64,000 nucleotides of DNA, taken from the NCBI GenBank assembly GCA_046330935.1, contig JAXLRU010000007.1, positions 248,001 through 312,000 of the forward strand, written 5' to 3'. The DNA is from JAXLRU01 sp046330935. Its GTDB lineage: Bacteria > Actinomycetota > Actinomycetes > Actinomycetales > Kineosporiaceae. Position 1 is the first letter of the stretch, and each line of letters starts with the position of its first letter. A program made the translations under genes and the position numbers. The notes below the pieces were generated by a model. That model was not told the DNA's origin and ran no database searches. It worked only from the letters and a program-made list of their open reading frames with translations. This document shows, piece after piece, positions 1-7,051 of the stretch.

Positions 1-641
1 TCCCGTCGGCGGGCAACCACAACGGCGGCCGGCTCGCCGTCGGTCCCGACGGGATGGTGTACGTGGCCACCGGGGACGCGGGCCTGCGCAGCGCCTCGCA
101 GGACCGCGGCTCCCTGGCCGGAAAGATCCTGCGGATGACCCCCGGGGGCGGGATCCCCTCGGACAATCCGTTCCCCGGGTCGCTGGTGTGGTCGTGGGGT
201 CACCGCAACGTGCAGGGCCTGGCCTTCGACTCCGCGGGCCGGCTGTGGGCCACCGAGTTCGGCCAGAACACCTGGGACGAGCTGAACCTGATCCGGCGCG
301 GCGGCAACTACGGCTGGCCGCTGGTCGAGGGCGACGACGACGACCCGCGCTACGTGCGGCCGCAGGCGTCGTGGCGCACCTCGGAGGCGTCCCCCAGCGG
401 CGTGGCGATCGTCGACGACGTCGCCTACGTCGCCGCCCTGCGCGGGCGCCGCGTGTGGCAGGTACCTGTGGCCGGAGGCTCCGCGGGGCGGCCCGTGCCG
501 CTGTTCGTGGAGCGGTACGGGCGGCTGCGGGCGGCGGCCGTCGCTCCCGACGGGTCGCTGTGGTTGACCACCTCGAACCGCGACGGCCGCGGCCGCGCCG
601 CCGAGGGCGACGACCGGATCCTGCGGGTCGCCCTCGGCTGA
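1..641 (+). CDS. PQQ-dependent sugar dehydrogenase-like protein, 3' part
   Basis: The reading frame is open from base 3 and starts before the window, so only the last 212 residues are visible. They carry hallmarks of the glucose/sorbosone dehydrogenase beta-propeller family: NHNGGRL followed by DGMVYVATGDA, GHRNVQGLAFD, and NLIRRGGNYGWP. In the family these repeats bind PQQ and oxidise aldose sugars, usually outside the cytoplasmic membrane. The signal peptide, if any, lies upstream of the window. The gene ends with TGA 10 bases before the converging gene at 652-1071. Substrate cannot be told from this part; assignment to the family is firm. Confidence 0.85.
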   Translation, partial: PSAGNHNGGRLAVGPDGMVYVATGDAGLRSASQDRGSLAGKILRMTPGGGIPSDNPFPGSLVWSWGHRNVQGLAFDSAGRLWATEFGQNTWDELNLIRRGGNYGWPLVEGDDDDPRYVRPQASWRTSEASPSGVAIVDDVAYVAALRGRRVWQVPVAGGSAGRPVPLFVERYGRLRAAAVAPDGSLWLTTSNRDGRGRAAEGDDRILRVALG

Positions 642-651
642 CGGGCGGGGC

Positions 652-1071
652 TCAGCCGAGCACGCGCACGTCGGTCAGCTTCTGGCGGACGTCGGGCAGG
701 CTCACCCGCACGCCGTCCCCGGCGAAGAACTCCAGCTCGTGCAGCAGCCCGTCCACGACGTGCAGGCGGACGGCGAGGCGTCCCTCGGGGTCGCGCCCCG
801 CACCCGTGACCTGCAGGTGGGAGGGGCGCACGGCGCCCCGGTCGAGGAGGATCTCCGACGGGACGGCGGGGCCGTCCGTGGTGAGCCGCACCGAGCCGCA
901 GCCGCACCGGCAGGTGCCCCGCACGCGCACGTCGTCGAGCTGGCCCTCCGCCTCGCGGCTGTCGATGACGGCCACGAGCACCTCCAGGACGGCCCGCTCG
1001 TCGGCGGTGAGCTCGCGGGCGGGGTCGATCGCGGCCCAGGCCGGTTCCGTCAGATCAACACGCTGTGTCAT
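652..1071 (-). CDS. hypothetical protein with CxCGCG motif
   Basis: A 139-residue soluble protein that I do not recognise. Near the middle (about residues 53-59) it has a CRCGCGSV stretch, which suggests a metal site or a small zinc-binding turn; the rest is acidic alpha/beta-type sequence without membrane segments or signal peptide. ATG at 1071 is chosen because TAGCCT lies exactly six bases upstream, the pattern of leaderless mRNA seen repeatedly in this window. It converges on the sugar dehydrogenase gene and is divergent from the dehydrogenase at 1198. Codon use is ordinary for the region. Function unknown. Confidence 0.7.
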   Translation of the reverse strand: MTQRVDLTEPAWAAIDPARELTADERAVLEVLVAVIDSREAEGQLDDVRVRGTCRCGCGSVRLTTDGPAVPSEILLDRGAVRPSHLQVTGAGRDPEGRLAVRLHVVDGLLHELEFFAGDGVRVSLPDVRQKLTDVRVLG

Positions 1072-1083
1072 GGGGTGAGGCTA
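1072..1083 (-). promoter_or_regulatory. leaderless promoter -10 for the 652-1071 gene
   Basis: TAGCCT (1078-1083) is followed by six bases and then the ATG. This fits an actinobacterial -10 with transcription starting at or next to the start codon. No clear -35 is visible. Confidence 0.5.
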
Positions 1084-1185
1084 TTCCCGTGACCGCCCCG
1101 AAGGCGAGGATGACGTGACCTTGTGCTGAGAAGTCCTCACCCAGCGCAAGGCTTCGGTGGACTCGGCCGCGTCACGCGCCCCACC

Positions 1186-1197
1186 TAGGCTGGGCGG
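1186..1197 (+). promoter_or_regulatory. leaderless promoter -10 for the 1198 dehydrogenase
   Basis: TAGGCT (1186-1191) is followed by GGGCGG and then GTG at 1198. There is no Shine-Dalgarno sequence, which supports a leaderless transcript. Confidence 0.5.
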
Positions 1198-2139
1198 GTG
1201 CCCGCCTCCCGCCTCGCCGTCAGCGTGCCCTTCGACGACCTCCTGCCCCTGTGGCCCGACGGCGGGCAGCCGGCCGGGGTCGAGGTCCACCGCTGGGACC
1301 TCACCGGCCCGCCGCCCGGCCCCCTCGACGTCGTCGTCCCCGGCTACGACTCCCACGGCCGCCGCGAGGCGCTCGCGGCGGTCCCCGGGTTGCGGTGGGT
1401 GCAGCTCCTCAGCGCGGGTTACGACGGGGTGCCCGAGGACCTGCCGCCGGGCGTCGGCCTGCTCAACGGCGCGGGCATCCACGACGCCGTCACCGCCGAA
1501 CTCGCCCTCGCGCTGACCCTCGCGTCCCTGCGGGACCTGCCGACGGCCGTCCGCGAGGCCGACCACGGGCGCTGGACGCCGCTGGCCTCACCGGGCCTGG
1601 CCGGCCGCCGCGTCCTCATCCTGGGCGCGGGCCGGATCGGGACGGCGATCTGCGCCCGGCTGGCTCCGTTCGAGCCGGCGTCGGTGACGCGCGTCGGCAC
1701 CCGGGCGCGCGAGGACACCCTCGGCCGGGTGCACGCGGCCGCCGAGCTGCCGCAGCTGCTGCCCCATCACGACGTGGTGATCGTCATCGTCCCGCTGTCC
1801 GAGCAGACCAGGGGCATGGTCGACGCCGCCTTCCTCGCCGCGATGCCCGACGGCGCCCTGGTGGTCAACGTGGCGCGCGGACCCGTGGTGGACACGCCCG
1901 CGCTGCTCGCCGAGCTGGAGTCGGGCCGGCTGCGCGCCGCGCTCGACGTGACCGACCCCGAGCCCCTGCCCGCCGACCACCCGCTGTGGCGGGCACCCGG
2001 GCTCCCGCTCACCCCGCACGTGGGCGGCAACACCGCCGACCTCGTCCCCCGGATGAGGGCGTTCCTCGCCGCCCAGGTGGAGCGTCTCGCCGCGGGCGAG
2101 CCCCCGCACAACGTCGTGGTGGAGCGGGCCGAGGGCTGA
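1198..2139 (+). CDS. D-isomer specific 2-hydroxyacid dehydrogenase
   Basis: A 313-residue NAD(P)-dependent oxidoreductase. The Rossmann fingerprint LGAGRIGTAI sits near residue 140, and the three catalytic positions of the family are present: Arg in NVARGPVVDT, Glu in DPEPLPADHPLW and His in LTPHVGGNT. Length is normal for the family (310-330). It reduces a 2-keto acid or oxidises the D-hydroxy acid; glyoxylate, hydroxypyruvate or phenylpyruvate-type substrates are all possible and the sequence does not decide. The start is GTG with a leaderless-type TAGGCT six bases upstream. It stands alone, followed by an unrelated membrane protein with its own ribosome binding site. Confidence 0.88.
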   Translation: MPASRLAVSVPFDDLLPLWPDGGQPAGVEVHRWDLTGPPPGPLDVVVPGYDSHGRREALAAVPGLRWVQLLSAGYDGVPEDLPPGVGLLNGAGIHDAVTAELALALTLASLRDLPTAVREADHGRWTPLASPGLAGRRVLILGAGRIGTAICARLAPFEPASVTRVGTRAREDTLGRVHAAAELPQLLPHHDVVIVIVPLSEQTRGMVDAAFLAAMPDGALVVNVARGPVVDTPALLAELESGRLRAALDVTDPEPLPADHPLWRAPGLPLTPHVGGNTADLVPRMRAFLAAQVERLAAGEPPHNVVVERAEG

Positions 2140-2226
2140 CGGCCGTTCACGGACGGGCCCGGTCGTTCCCTTCCAAACGACCTGGCACCGTGCCTACGAT
2201 GCGGGCCCGCCGACCGGAGGAGTGCG

Positions 2227-2997
2227 ATGGCCCGCTCGTCCCGCCGCCGCGCGTCCGCGCCCGCCCGCACCCGCAGGCGTGGCGGCCCGGCACTGCGTCA
2301 GGACCGGGGGTTCTGGTTCTTCGTCGCGATGTCGCTGCTGACCGCCGTGCCCGCCTCGACCGGCCGCCTCACGCAGCTGGTACCGCTCACCTCGGTGCGC
2401 GTCGCGGCGTGGCTGCTCGGCAACTACCTGCTCTTCCGGCTCGCGCCGCGCCTGCTGGCCCGCGCCTGGCGCGCGGTGCACCCGGCACGGCAGGCCCGCG
2501 CAGGCACGAGCGGGACGGCCGAGGCCCGCGGGTCGCGCACGGGACGGCGGCCCACCGCCGCGTCGCCAGCGGCCCCCTCGCCGCCGGCGGTCCTGCCGGC
2601 TGCCGTCCACCACACTCCGGCACCGGCGACGCAGCCACCGCAGCGGCCACGCGGCATGTTCGAACCGGAGGCGCCGTGGGTGGGGGCGGCGCACGGGCTG
2701 ACCGAGGGGTGCCTGCGCCTGGTCCACCCCGACCTGCGCGAGAGCGTGCGAGAGGCGGTGGCGGCGGCGGTGCTGCAGGGCATGAGCCGCGCCGTCCTCG
2801 AAGGCGGCGTGCTCACGGCGATGCCGACGCCGCCCGGAGGCGTCCGCCGCGTCCCGCCACCGCCCGCGGACGGGCGGCTCACCGACGTCGCGACGATCCT
2901 GGCCACGGCCGCCGACGGTGCTCAGCGCTGGATGCGGCAGCGCTACCTCGACCCCTACGAGGTGTTCGCGCTGCCGCACCCGACGACGGCGGGGTAG
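2227..2997 (+). CDS. hypothetical membrane-anchored protein
   Basis: A 256-residue protein of unknown function. After a basic N-terminus it has two hydrophobic stretches (about residues 27-48, FWFFVAMSLLTAVPAST, and 58-80, VAAWLLGNYLLFRLAP), then a long Arg/Ala/Pro-rich part that is probably disordered, and a C-terminal helical section. The start is well supported: GGAGGAG at 2217-2223 lies 3 bases before ATG, and TACGAT at 2195-2200 is a possible -10. It converges on gatB with only six bases between the stops. No relatives come to mind. Confidence 0.7.
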   Translation: MARSSRRRASAPARTRRRGGPALRQDRGFWFFVAMSLLTAVPASTGRLTQLVPLTSVRVAAWLLGNYLLFRLAPRLLARAWRAVHPARQARAGTSGTAEARGSRTGRRPTAASPAAPSPPAVLPAAVHHTPAPATQPPQRPRGMFEPEAPWVGAAHGLTEGCLRLVHPDLRESVREAVAAAVLQGMSRAVLEGGVLTAMPTPPGGVRRVPPPPADGRLTDVATILATAADGAQRWMRQRYLDPYEVFALPHPTTAG

Positions 2998-3003
2998 GGC
3001 CGC

Positions 3004-4530
3004 TCACTCCTGCGGCGCGAGCCTCGCGATGATCAGCTCGCGCACCTTGGCGGCGTCCGCCTGTCCGCGCATGTCCTTCATCACGACGCCGATCAGCGCC
3101 CCGGCCGCGGCAACCTTGCCCGAGCGGATCTTCTCGGCGACGTCGGGGCTGGCCGCGATCGCACGGTCGACGGCCTCGCCCAGCGCCGCGTCGTCGCTGA
3201 CCACCGCGAGGCCGAGGGCGTCGACGACCGCAGCCGGGTCGGCACCGCGGCCCTGCTCGCCGAGCAGGTGCTCCAGCACCTGGCGGCCGAGCTTGTCGTT
3301 GATCCGCCCCTCGTCGATGAGGGACTGCAGGGCGGCGACCTGGGTGGGGGTCACGGGCAGCGCGGCGAGCTCGACGCCCTCGGTGTTGGCCCGGCGAGCG
3401 AGCTCGCCCGACCACCACTTGCGGGCGGCGGCCGCCGTCGTGCCGGCCTCGATCGTCGCGGCGATGACGTCGACGGCGCCGGCGTTGAGGACGTCGCGCA
3501 TCTCGAGGTCGGTGAAGCCCCACTCGGCCTGCAGCCGCCGGCGGCGCAGGGCCGGGTTCTCGGGCAGCGTCGCCCGCAGCTCCTCGATCCAGGTGGCGTC
3601 GGGCGCGATCGGCACGAGGTCGGGCTCGGGGAAGTACCGGTAGTCCTCGGCGTCGGACTTCTCGCGGCCCGACGTCGTGATCCCGGTGTCCTCGTGCCAG
3701 TGCCGCGTCTCCTGCACGACCCTCTGCCCCGCCTGCAGCCGGGCGGCGTGGCGGCCGATCTCGTACCGCACGGCGCGCTCGATACTGCGCAGGGAGTTGA
3801 CGTTCTTCGTCTCGCTGCGGATGCCGTAGGGGGCCTCGGGGGACGGGCGCAGCGAGAGGTTGACGTCGCAGCGCAGGGACCCCTGCTCCATGCGGACGTC
3901 GGAGACGCCGAGCGCGCGCAGCAGGTCGCGCAACGCCGAGACGTAGGCGCGGGCCACCTCGGGGGCGCGCGCCCCCGCACCCTCGATGGGCTTGGTCACG
4001 ATCTCGATCAGCGGCACGCCCGCCCGGTTGTAGTCGAGCAGCGAGTAGTCGGCCCCGTGGATGCGGCCCGTGCTGCCGCCCATGTGGGTCGACTTGCCGG
4101 TGTCCTCCTCCATGTGGGCGCGCTCGATCAGCACCCGGAAGGTCTCGCCGTCCTCCAGCTCGACGTCGAGGTAGCCGTCGTAGGCGATCGGCTCGTCGTA
4201 CTGCGACGTCTGGAAGTTCTTCGGCATGTCCGGGTAGAAGTAGTTCTTCCGGGCGAACCGGCACCAGCTCGCGATCGAGCAGTTCAGCGCCAGCCCGATC
4301 CGGATCGCCGACTCCAGGCCCTTCTCGTTGAGCACCGGCAGCGCCCCGGGCAGGCCCAGGCACACCGGGCAGACCTGCGTGTTGGGCTCGGCGCCGAACT
4401 CCGTGGAGCAGCCGCAGAACATCTTCGTGCGCGTGTTGAGCTCGACGTGCACCTCCAGCCCCATCACGGGGTCGAAGGCGGCGATCGCCTCGTCGTAGTC
4501 GACGACCGCGTCGACGGTGGTGGCGCTCAT
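3004..4530 (-). CDS. gatB: Asp-tRNA(Asn)/Glu-tRNA(Gln) amidotransferase subunit B
   Basis: A 508-residue GatB, which binds misacylated Glu-tRNA(Gln) or Asp-tRNA(Asn), phosphorylates the acyl group and lets ammonia from GatA convert it to Gln or Asn. The N-terminal cradle domain has GLEVHVELNT, the zinc-type cysteines in FCGCSTEF and CPVCLGLPG, and the family signature LLDYNRAGVPLIEIVT. The last 150 residues form the YqeY-like tail that holds tRNA. Length is standard. ATG at 4530 overlaps the gatA stop by four bases (ATGA), so translation is probably coupled. Last gene of the gatC-gatA-gatB operon. Confidence 0.97.
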   Translation of the reverse strand: MSATTVDAVVDYDEAIAAFDPVMGLEVHVELNTRTKMFCGCSTEFGAEPNTQVCPVCLGLPGALPVLNEKGLESAIRIGLALNCSIASWCRFARKNYFYPDMPKNFQTSQYDEPIAYDGYLDVELEDGETFRVLIERAHMEEDTGKSTHMGGSTGRIHGADYSLLDYNRAGVPLIEIVTKPIEGAGARAPEVARAYVSALRDLLRALGVSDVRMEQGSLRCDVNLSLRPSPEAPYGIRSETKNVNSLRSIERAVRYEIGRHAARLQAGQRVVQETRHWHEDTGITTSGREKSDAEDYRYFPEPDLVPIAPDATWIEELRATLPENPALRRRRLQAEWGFTDLEMRDVLNAGAVDVIAATIEAGTTAAAARKWWSGELARRANTEGVELAALPVTPTQVAALQSLIDEGRINDKLGRQVLEHLLGEQGRGADPAAVVDALGLAVVSDDAALGEAVDRAIAASPDVAEKIRSGKVAAAGALIGVVMKDMRGQADAAKVRELIIARLAPQE

Positions 4531-6107
4531 CGGGCGACCTCCGCGGCAGCGCCCAGCTGTGCGAGCTGGGGTTCGAGGGCCGGGACGCCGTCGAGCAGCG
4601 GGGCGCCCCAGCGGGTCAGCAACTGCGACTCCAGCGCCGCGCCCACCCGGTACAACCGGTCGTCGGCGCGGGCGGGAGCGATGATCTGGAAACCGACGGG
4701 CAGGCCGTCCTCGGCGGCCAGGCCCGCCGGCAGCGACATGCCGGGCAGCCCCGCGAGGTTCACGGGGATGGTGGCGATGTCGTTGAGGTACATGGCGACC
4801 GGGTCGTCGAGCTTCTCCCCCAGCGCGAACGCCGTGGTCGGGCACGTCGGGGAGACGAGGACGTCGACGTCGGCGAACGCGGCGGCCACGTCGCGCTGGA
4901 TCAGCGTGCGGACCTTCTGCGCGCTGCCGTAGTAGGCGTCGTAGTAGCCCGAGGACAGCGCGTAGGTGCCGAGGATGATCCGGCGCTTGACCTCGGGGCC
5001 GAACCCGGCGTCGCGGGTGCGCGACATGACCTGCTCGGCGGTGGGGGCGGCCACGCCCTCCGGCAGGACCCGCAGGCCGTAACGCATGGCGTCGAACTTC
5101 GCGAGGTTCGAGCTCGCCTCGCTCGGCAGGATCAGGTAGTAGGCGCCCAGCGCCACCGTGAAGCTGGGGCAGGACACCTCGACGATCTCGGCCCCTGCCG
5201 CCTCCAGCAGCGCCAGCGACTCCTCGAACCGCGCCAGGACGCCGGGCTGGTACCCGCCCGATCCGTCGGTGCCGCGCAGCTCTGCGATCACGCCGATCCG
5301 GACGCCGGCCAGGCCGTCGGCGGCCCCCGCGCGGGCGGCGGCGACGACGTCGGGGTAGGCGTCGGTCAGCGAGGTCGAGTCCTGCGGGTCGTGCCCGGCC
5401 ATCACCTCGTGCAGGAGCGCGGCGTCGAGCACCGTCCGCGCGCAGGGCCCGGCCTGGTCCAGGCTCGAGGCGAGCGCGACGAGACCGAACCGGGAGACGG
5501 CGCCGTAGGTCGGCTTCACCCCGACGGTGCCGGTGACGGCGGCGGGCTGCCGGATCGAGCCGCCGGTGTCCGTGCCGGTGGCCAGGGGCGCCTCGAAGGC
5601 CGCGAGTGCGGCGGCCGAACCGCCGCCGGAGCCGCCGGGGATGCGGGTGAGGTCCCACGGGTTGCGGGTGGGCCCGTACGCCGAGTGCTCCGTGCTCGAC
5701 CCCATGGCGAACTCGTCCATGTTGGTCTTGCCCAGCACCACCATGCGGGCGTCGTGGATGCGCTTGACGACGGTCGCGTCGTACGGGGGCACCCAGCCCT
5801 GGAGGATCTTGGAGCCGCACGTCGTCGGCATGCCGACGGTGGTCATCACGTCCTTGACCGCGATCGGGACGCCGGCCAGCGGCGGCAGCGCCTCCCCGGC
5901 GGCGCGGGCGTCGTCGACGGCCCTCGCCGAGGCGAGTGCGGCGTCGGCGGCCACGTGCAGGTACGCGTGAACCCCATCGTGGGGCCCGGTGCCGTCGACG
6001 GCGGCGATGCGGTCGAGGTGCGCCTGCGCGACCTCGACGGCGCTGACGTCACCGGCGGACAGGCGCGCGGCGAGGTCGGCGGCGGTGGCGCGGATGAGCT
6101 CGCTCAC
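4527..6107 (-). CDS. gatA: Asp-tRNA(Asn)/Glu-tRNA(Gln) amidotransferase subunit A
   Basis: A 526-residue amidase that releases ammonia from glutamine for the GatCAB complex. The amidase signature is intact: the catalytic Lys in PIAVKDVMTT, the glycine-serine-rich loop IPGGSGGGSAAALA, and the Ser-cisSer pair in TDTGGSIRQPA. The C-terminal ADDRLYRVGAALE stretch is typical of GatA. It follows gatC with two bases between the genes and overlaps gatB by four bases, making a tight three-gene operon. All GatCAB parts are present, which implies that this organism makes Gln-tRNA (and perhaps Asn-tRNA) by the indirect route. Confidence 0.97.
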   Translation of the reverse strand: MSELIRATAADLAARLSAGDVSAVEVAQAHLDRIAAVDGTGPHDGVHAYLHVAADAALASARAVDDARAAGEALPPLAGVPIAVKDVMTTVGMPTTCGSKILQGWVPPYDATVVKRIHDARMVVLGKTNMDEFAMGSSTEHSAYGPTRNPWDLTRIPGGSGGGSAAALAAFEAPLATGTDTGGSIRQPAAVTGTVGVKPTYGAVSRFGLVALASSLDQAGPCARTVLDAALLHEVMAGHDPQDSTSLTDAYPDVVAAARAGAADGLAGVRIGVIAELRGTDGSGGYQPGVLARFEESLALLEAAGAEIVEVSCPSFTVALGAYYLILPSEASSNLAKFDAMRYGLRVLPEGVAAPTAEQVMSRTRDAGFGPEVKRRIILGTYALSSGYYDAYYGSAQKVRTLIQRDVAAAFADVDVLVSPTCPTTAFALGEKLDDPVAMYLNDIATIPVNLAGLPGMSLPAGLAAEDGLPVGFQIIAPARADDRLYRVGAALESQLLTRWGAPLLDGVPALEPQLAQLGAAAEVAR

Positions 6108-6109
6108 GG

Positions 6110-6406
6110 TCAGTCCTCCTCCAGGATGCGGGGCACGCGGAACCGCTGGTCCTGCGCCTCGGGGGCGCCCGACAGCGCCTGCTGCGCGCTGAGGGACGGG
6201 CGCGGGGTGTCGGGGCGGGTCACGTTGCTGAGCGGGATGGGATGCGACGTCGGGGGGACGTCGTCGCCGGCCACCTGCTGGACCTGGGCCACGGCCTCGA
6301 GGATCTGGCCGAGCTCACCCGCGAGGCGGTCGAGTTCGGCGGGTTCGAGGTCGATGCGGGCCAACGTCGCGAGGTGGGCGACCTCCTCGCGCGAGATGCC
6401 GGACAT
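6110..6406 (-). CDS. gatC: Asp-tRNA(Asn)/Glu-tRNA(Gln) amidotransferase subunit C
   Basis: A 98-residue GatC, the small helical subunit that wraps around GatA and GatB and stabilises the complex. It starts MSGISREEVAHLATLARIDL, the usual GatC N-terminus, and ends with the expected FRVPRILEED. The frame continues open upstream to 6487, but ATG at 6406 gives the family's normal length and has GGGAG four bases ahead of it. First gene of the gatCAB operon. Confidence 0.95.
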   Translation of the reverse strand: MSGISREEVAHLATLARIDLEPAELDRLAGELGQILEAVAQVQQVAGDDVPPTSHPIPLSNVTRPDTPRPSLSAQQALSGAPEAQDQRFRVPRILEED

Positions 6407-6622
6407 GAGTCTCCCGGGGAAGGACGAGACCTCCCGCGCAGCGGGCAGGTCGGCGGAGGACGGGGGCCGGGGCGGCGTGAGCGCCACCGATGACCACCCG
6501 TCCGGAGTCTAGGCCACGGCGTCCCGGGCCCCGGTGCGGGCCGCGACCGGCACGCCGGGCACCGAGGCCGCCCCCACGGGACGAGCCGTGCGCACGGCCG
6601 AAGGGCCGTCGTCGTGACGCCC

Positions 6623-6638
6623 TGTGACGGCGATCACT
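6623..6638. promoter_or_regulatory. candidate Crp/GlxR-family operator
   Basis: TGTGA-CGGCGA-TCACT matches the half-sites and six-base spacing of Crp/Fnr-family operators (TGTGA-N6-TCACA) with one mismatch. It lies about 270 bases ahead of the orphan signal peptide. A chance match is possible. Confidence 0.35.
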
Positions 6639-6771
6639 CCTGCTGGCCTGACGGCGACGCGGCCGTTCGGGTCGGGCGTCCCCTCGGCCCTGCTCGGCCG
6701 TGTCCTCGCGTGGGGCCGGGTGGGTACCTCTCCGACGGCGTCAAGCCCTCCCCGTGGGAGACCGATCAATC

Positions 6772-6835
6772 ATTCGTGACCGAATCGGGGAAACCGGCTG
6801 CCGCGGGTGCATCGCGGGACTGATCCGTCGCTTCG
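6772..6835 (+). ncRNA. candidate structured leader, possibly a decayed ydaO (c-di-AMP) riboswitch
   Basis: The stretch has GGGGAAACC at 6787-6795 and a hairpin CCGCG-GGTGCAT-CGCGG at 6801-6817. These resemble the GGGGAACC and GGGUGAAUC elements of the ydaO-yuaA RNA, which in actinomycetes often precedes secreted cell-wall enzymes. The later conserved part (CCGACAGCUAACCUCGUAGGC type) is not clearly present, so this is either a truncated element or a resemblance by chance. Confidence 0.25.
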
Positions 6836-6908
6836 TCTCCTCACCCCCACGCCGCGCCCCGACCGGGGCGTCACCGGGCGTGCCCACACGTCGACCCAGG
6901 AGCTGTCC

Positions 6909-7051
6909 GTGTCACCACTGCGCCCGCTGACGCGCCGCCGCCTCGCGGCGGCCGTCTCCGGCATCGCCGGATCCGCGCTGGTCCTGTCGGGCCTCGCGGT
7001 CACCGCGAGCCCCGCCTCCGCGACCCGGCCACCCCTGTTCTCCGTGGCGGA
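6909..7051 (+). pseudogene. orphan signal peptide, 5' remnant of a secreted protein gene
   Basis: GTG at 6909 follows AGGAG (6898-6902) at good spacing and opens a textbook Sec signal peptide: basic VSPLRPLTRRRL, a hydrophobic core (SGIAGSALVLSGLAV), and an AxA cleavage site at SPASA-TR near residue 39. About eight residues after the cleavage site the frame enters the complement of the ligA 3' end, where the codons no longer look like a gene. The mature protein is therefore missing. Either the gene was cut by a deletion or rearrangement at about 7026-7051, or the assembly lost sequence here. The original product cannot be named. Confidence 0.65.

Larger units (their letters stand above)
6407..6908. 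other. 500-bp gene-free region between gatC and an orphan signal peptide
   Basis: No credible gene is seen here. It must hold the gatC promoter on the minus strand and the leader of the plus-strand remnant at 6909. Contents I can point to: a Crp-like inverted repeat at 6623-6638, a possibly structured RNA at about 6772-6835, and a six-base-pair GC hairpin (cgcccc-gacc-ggggcg) at about 6855-6870. Confidence 0.6.

Noticed and set aside
4531..5820. N-terminal extension of gatB, making one frame of 938 codons
   Set aside because: The added part is the shifted reading of gatA. The family start is ATG 4530, in a four-base overlap with the gatA stop.
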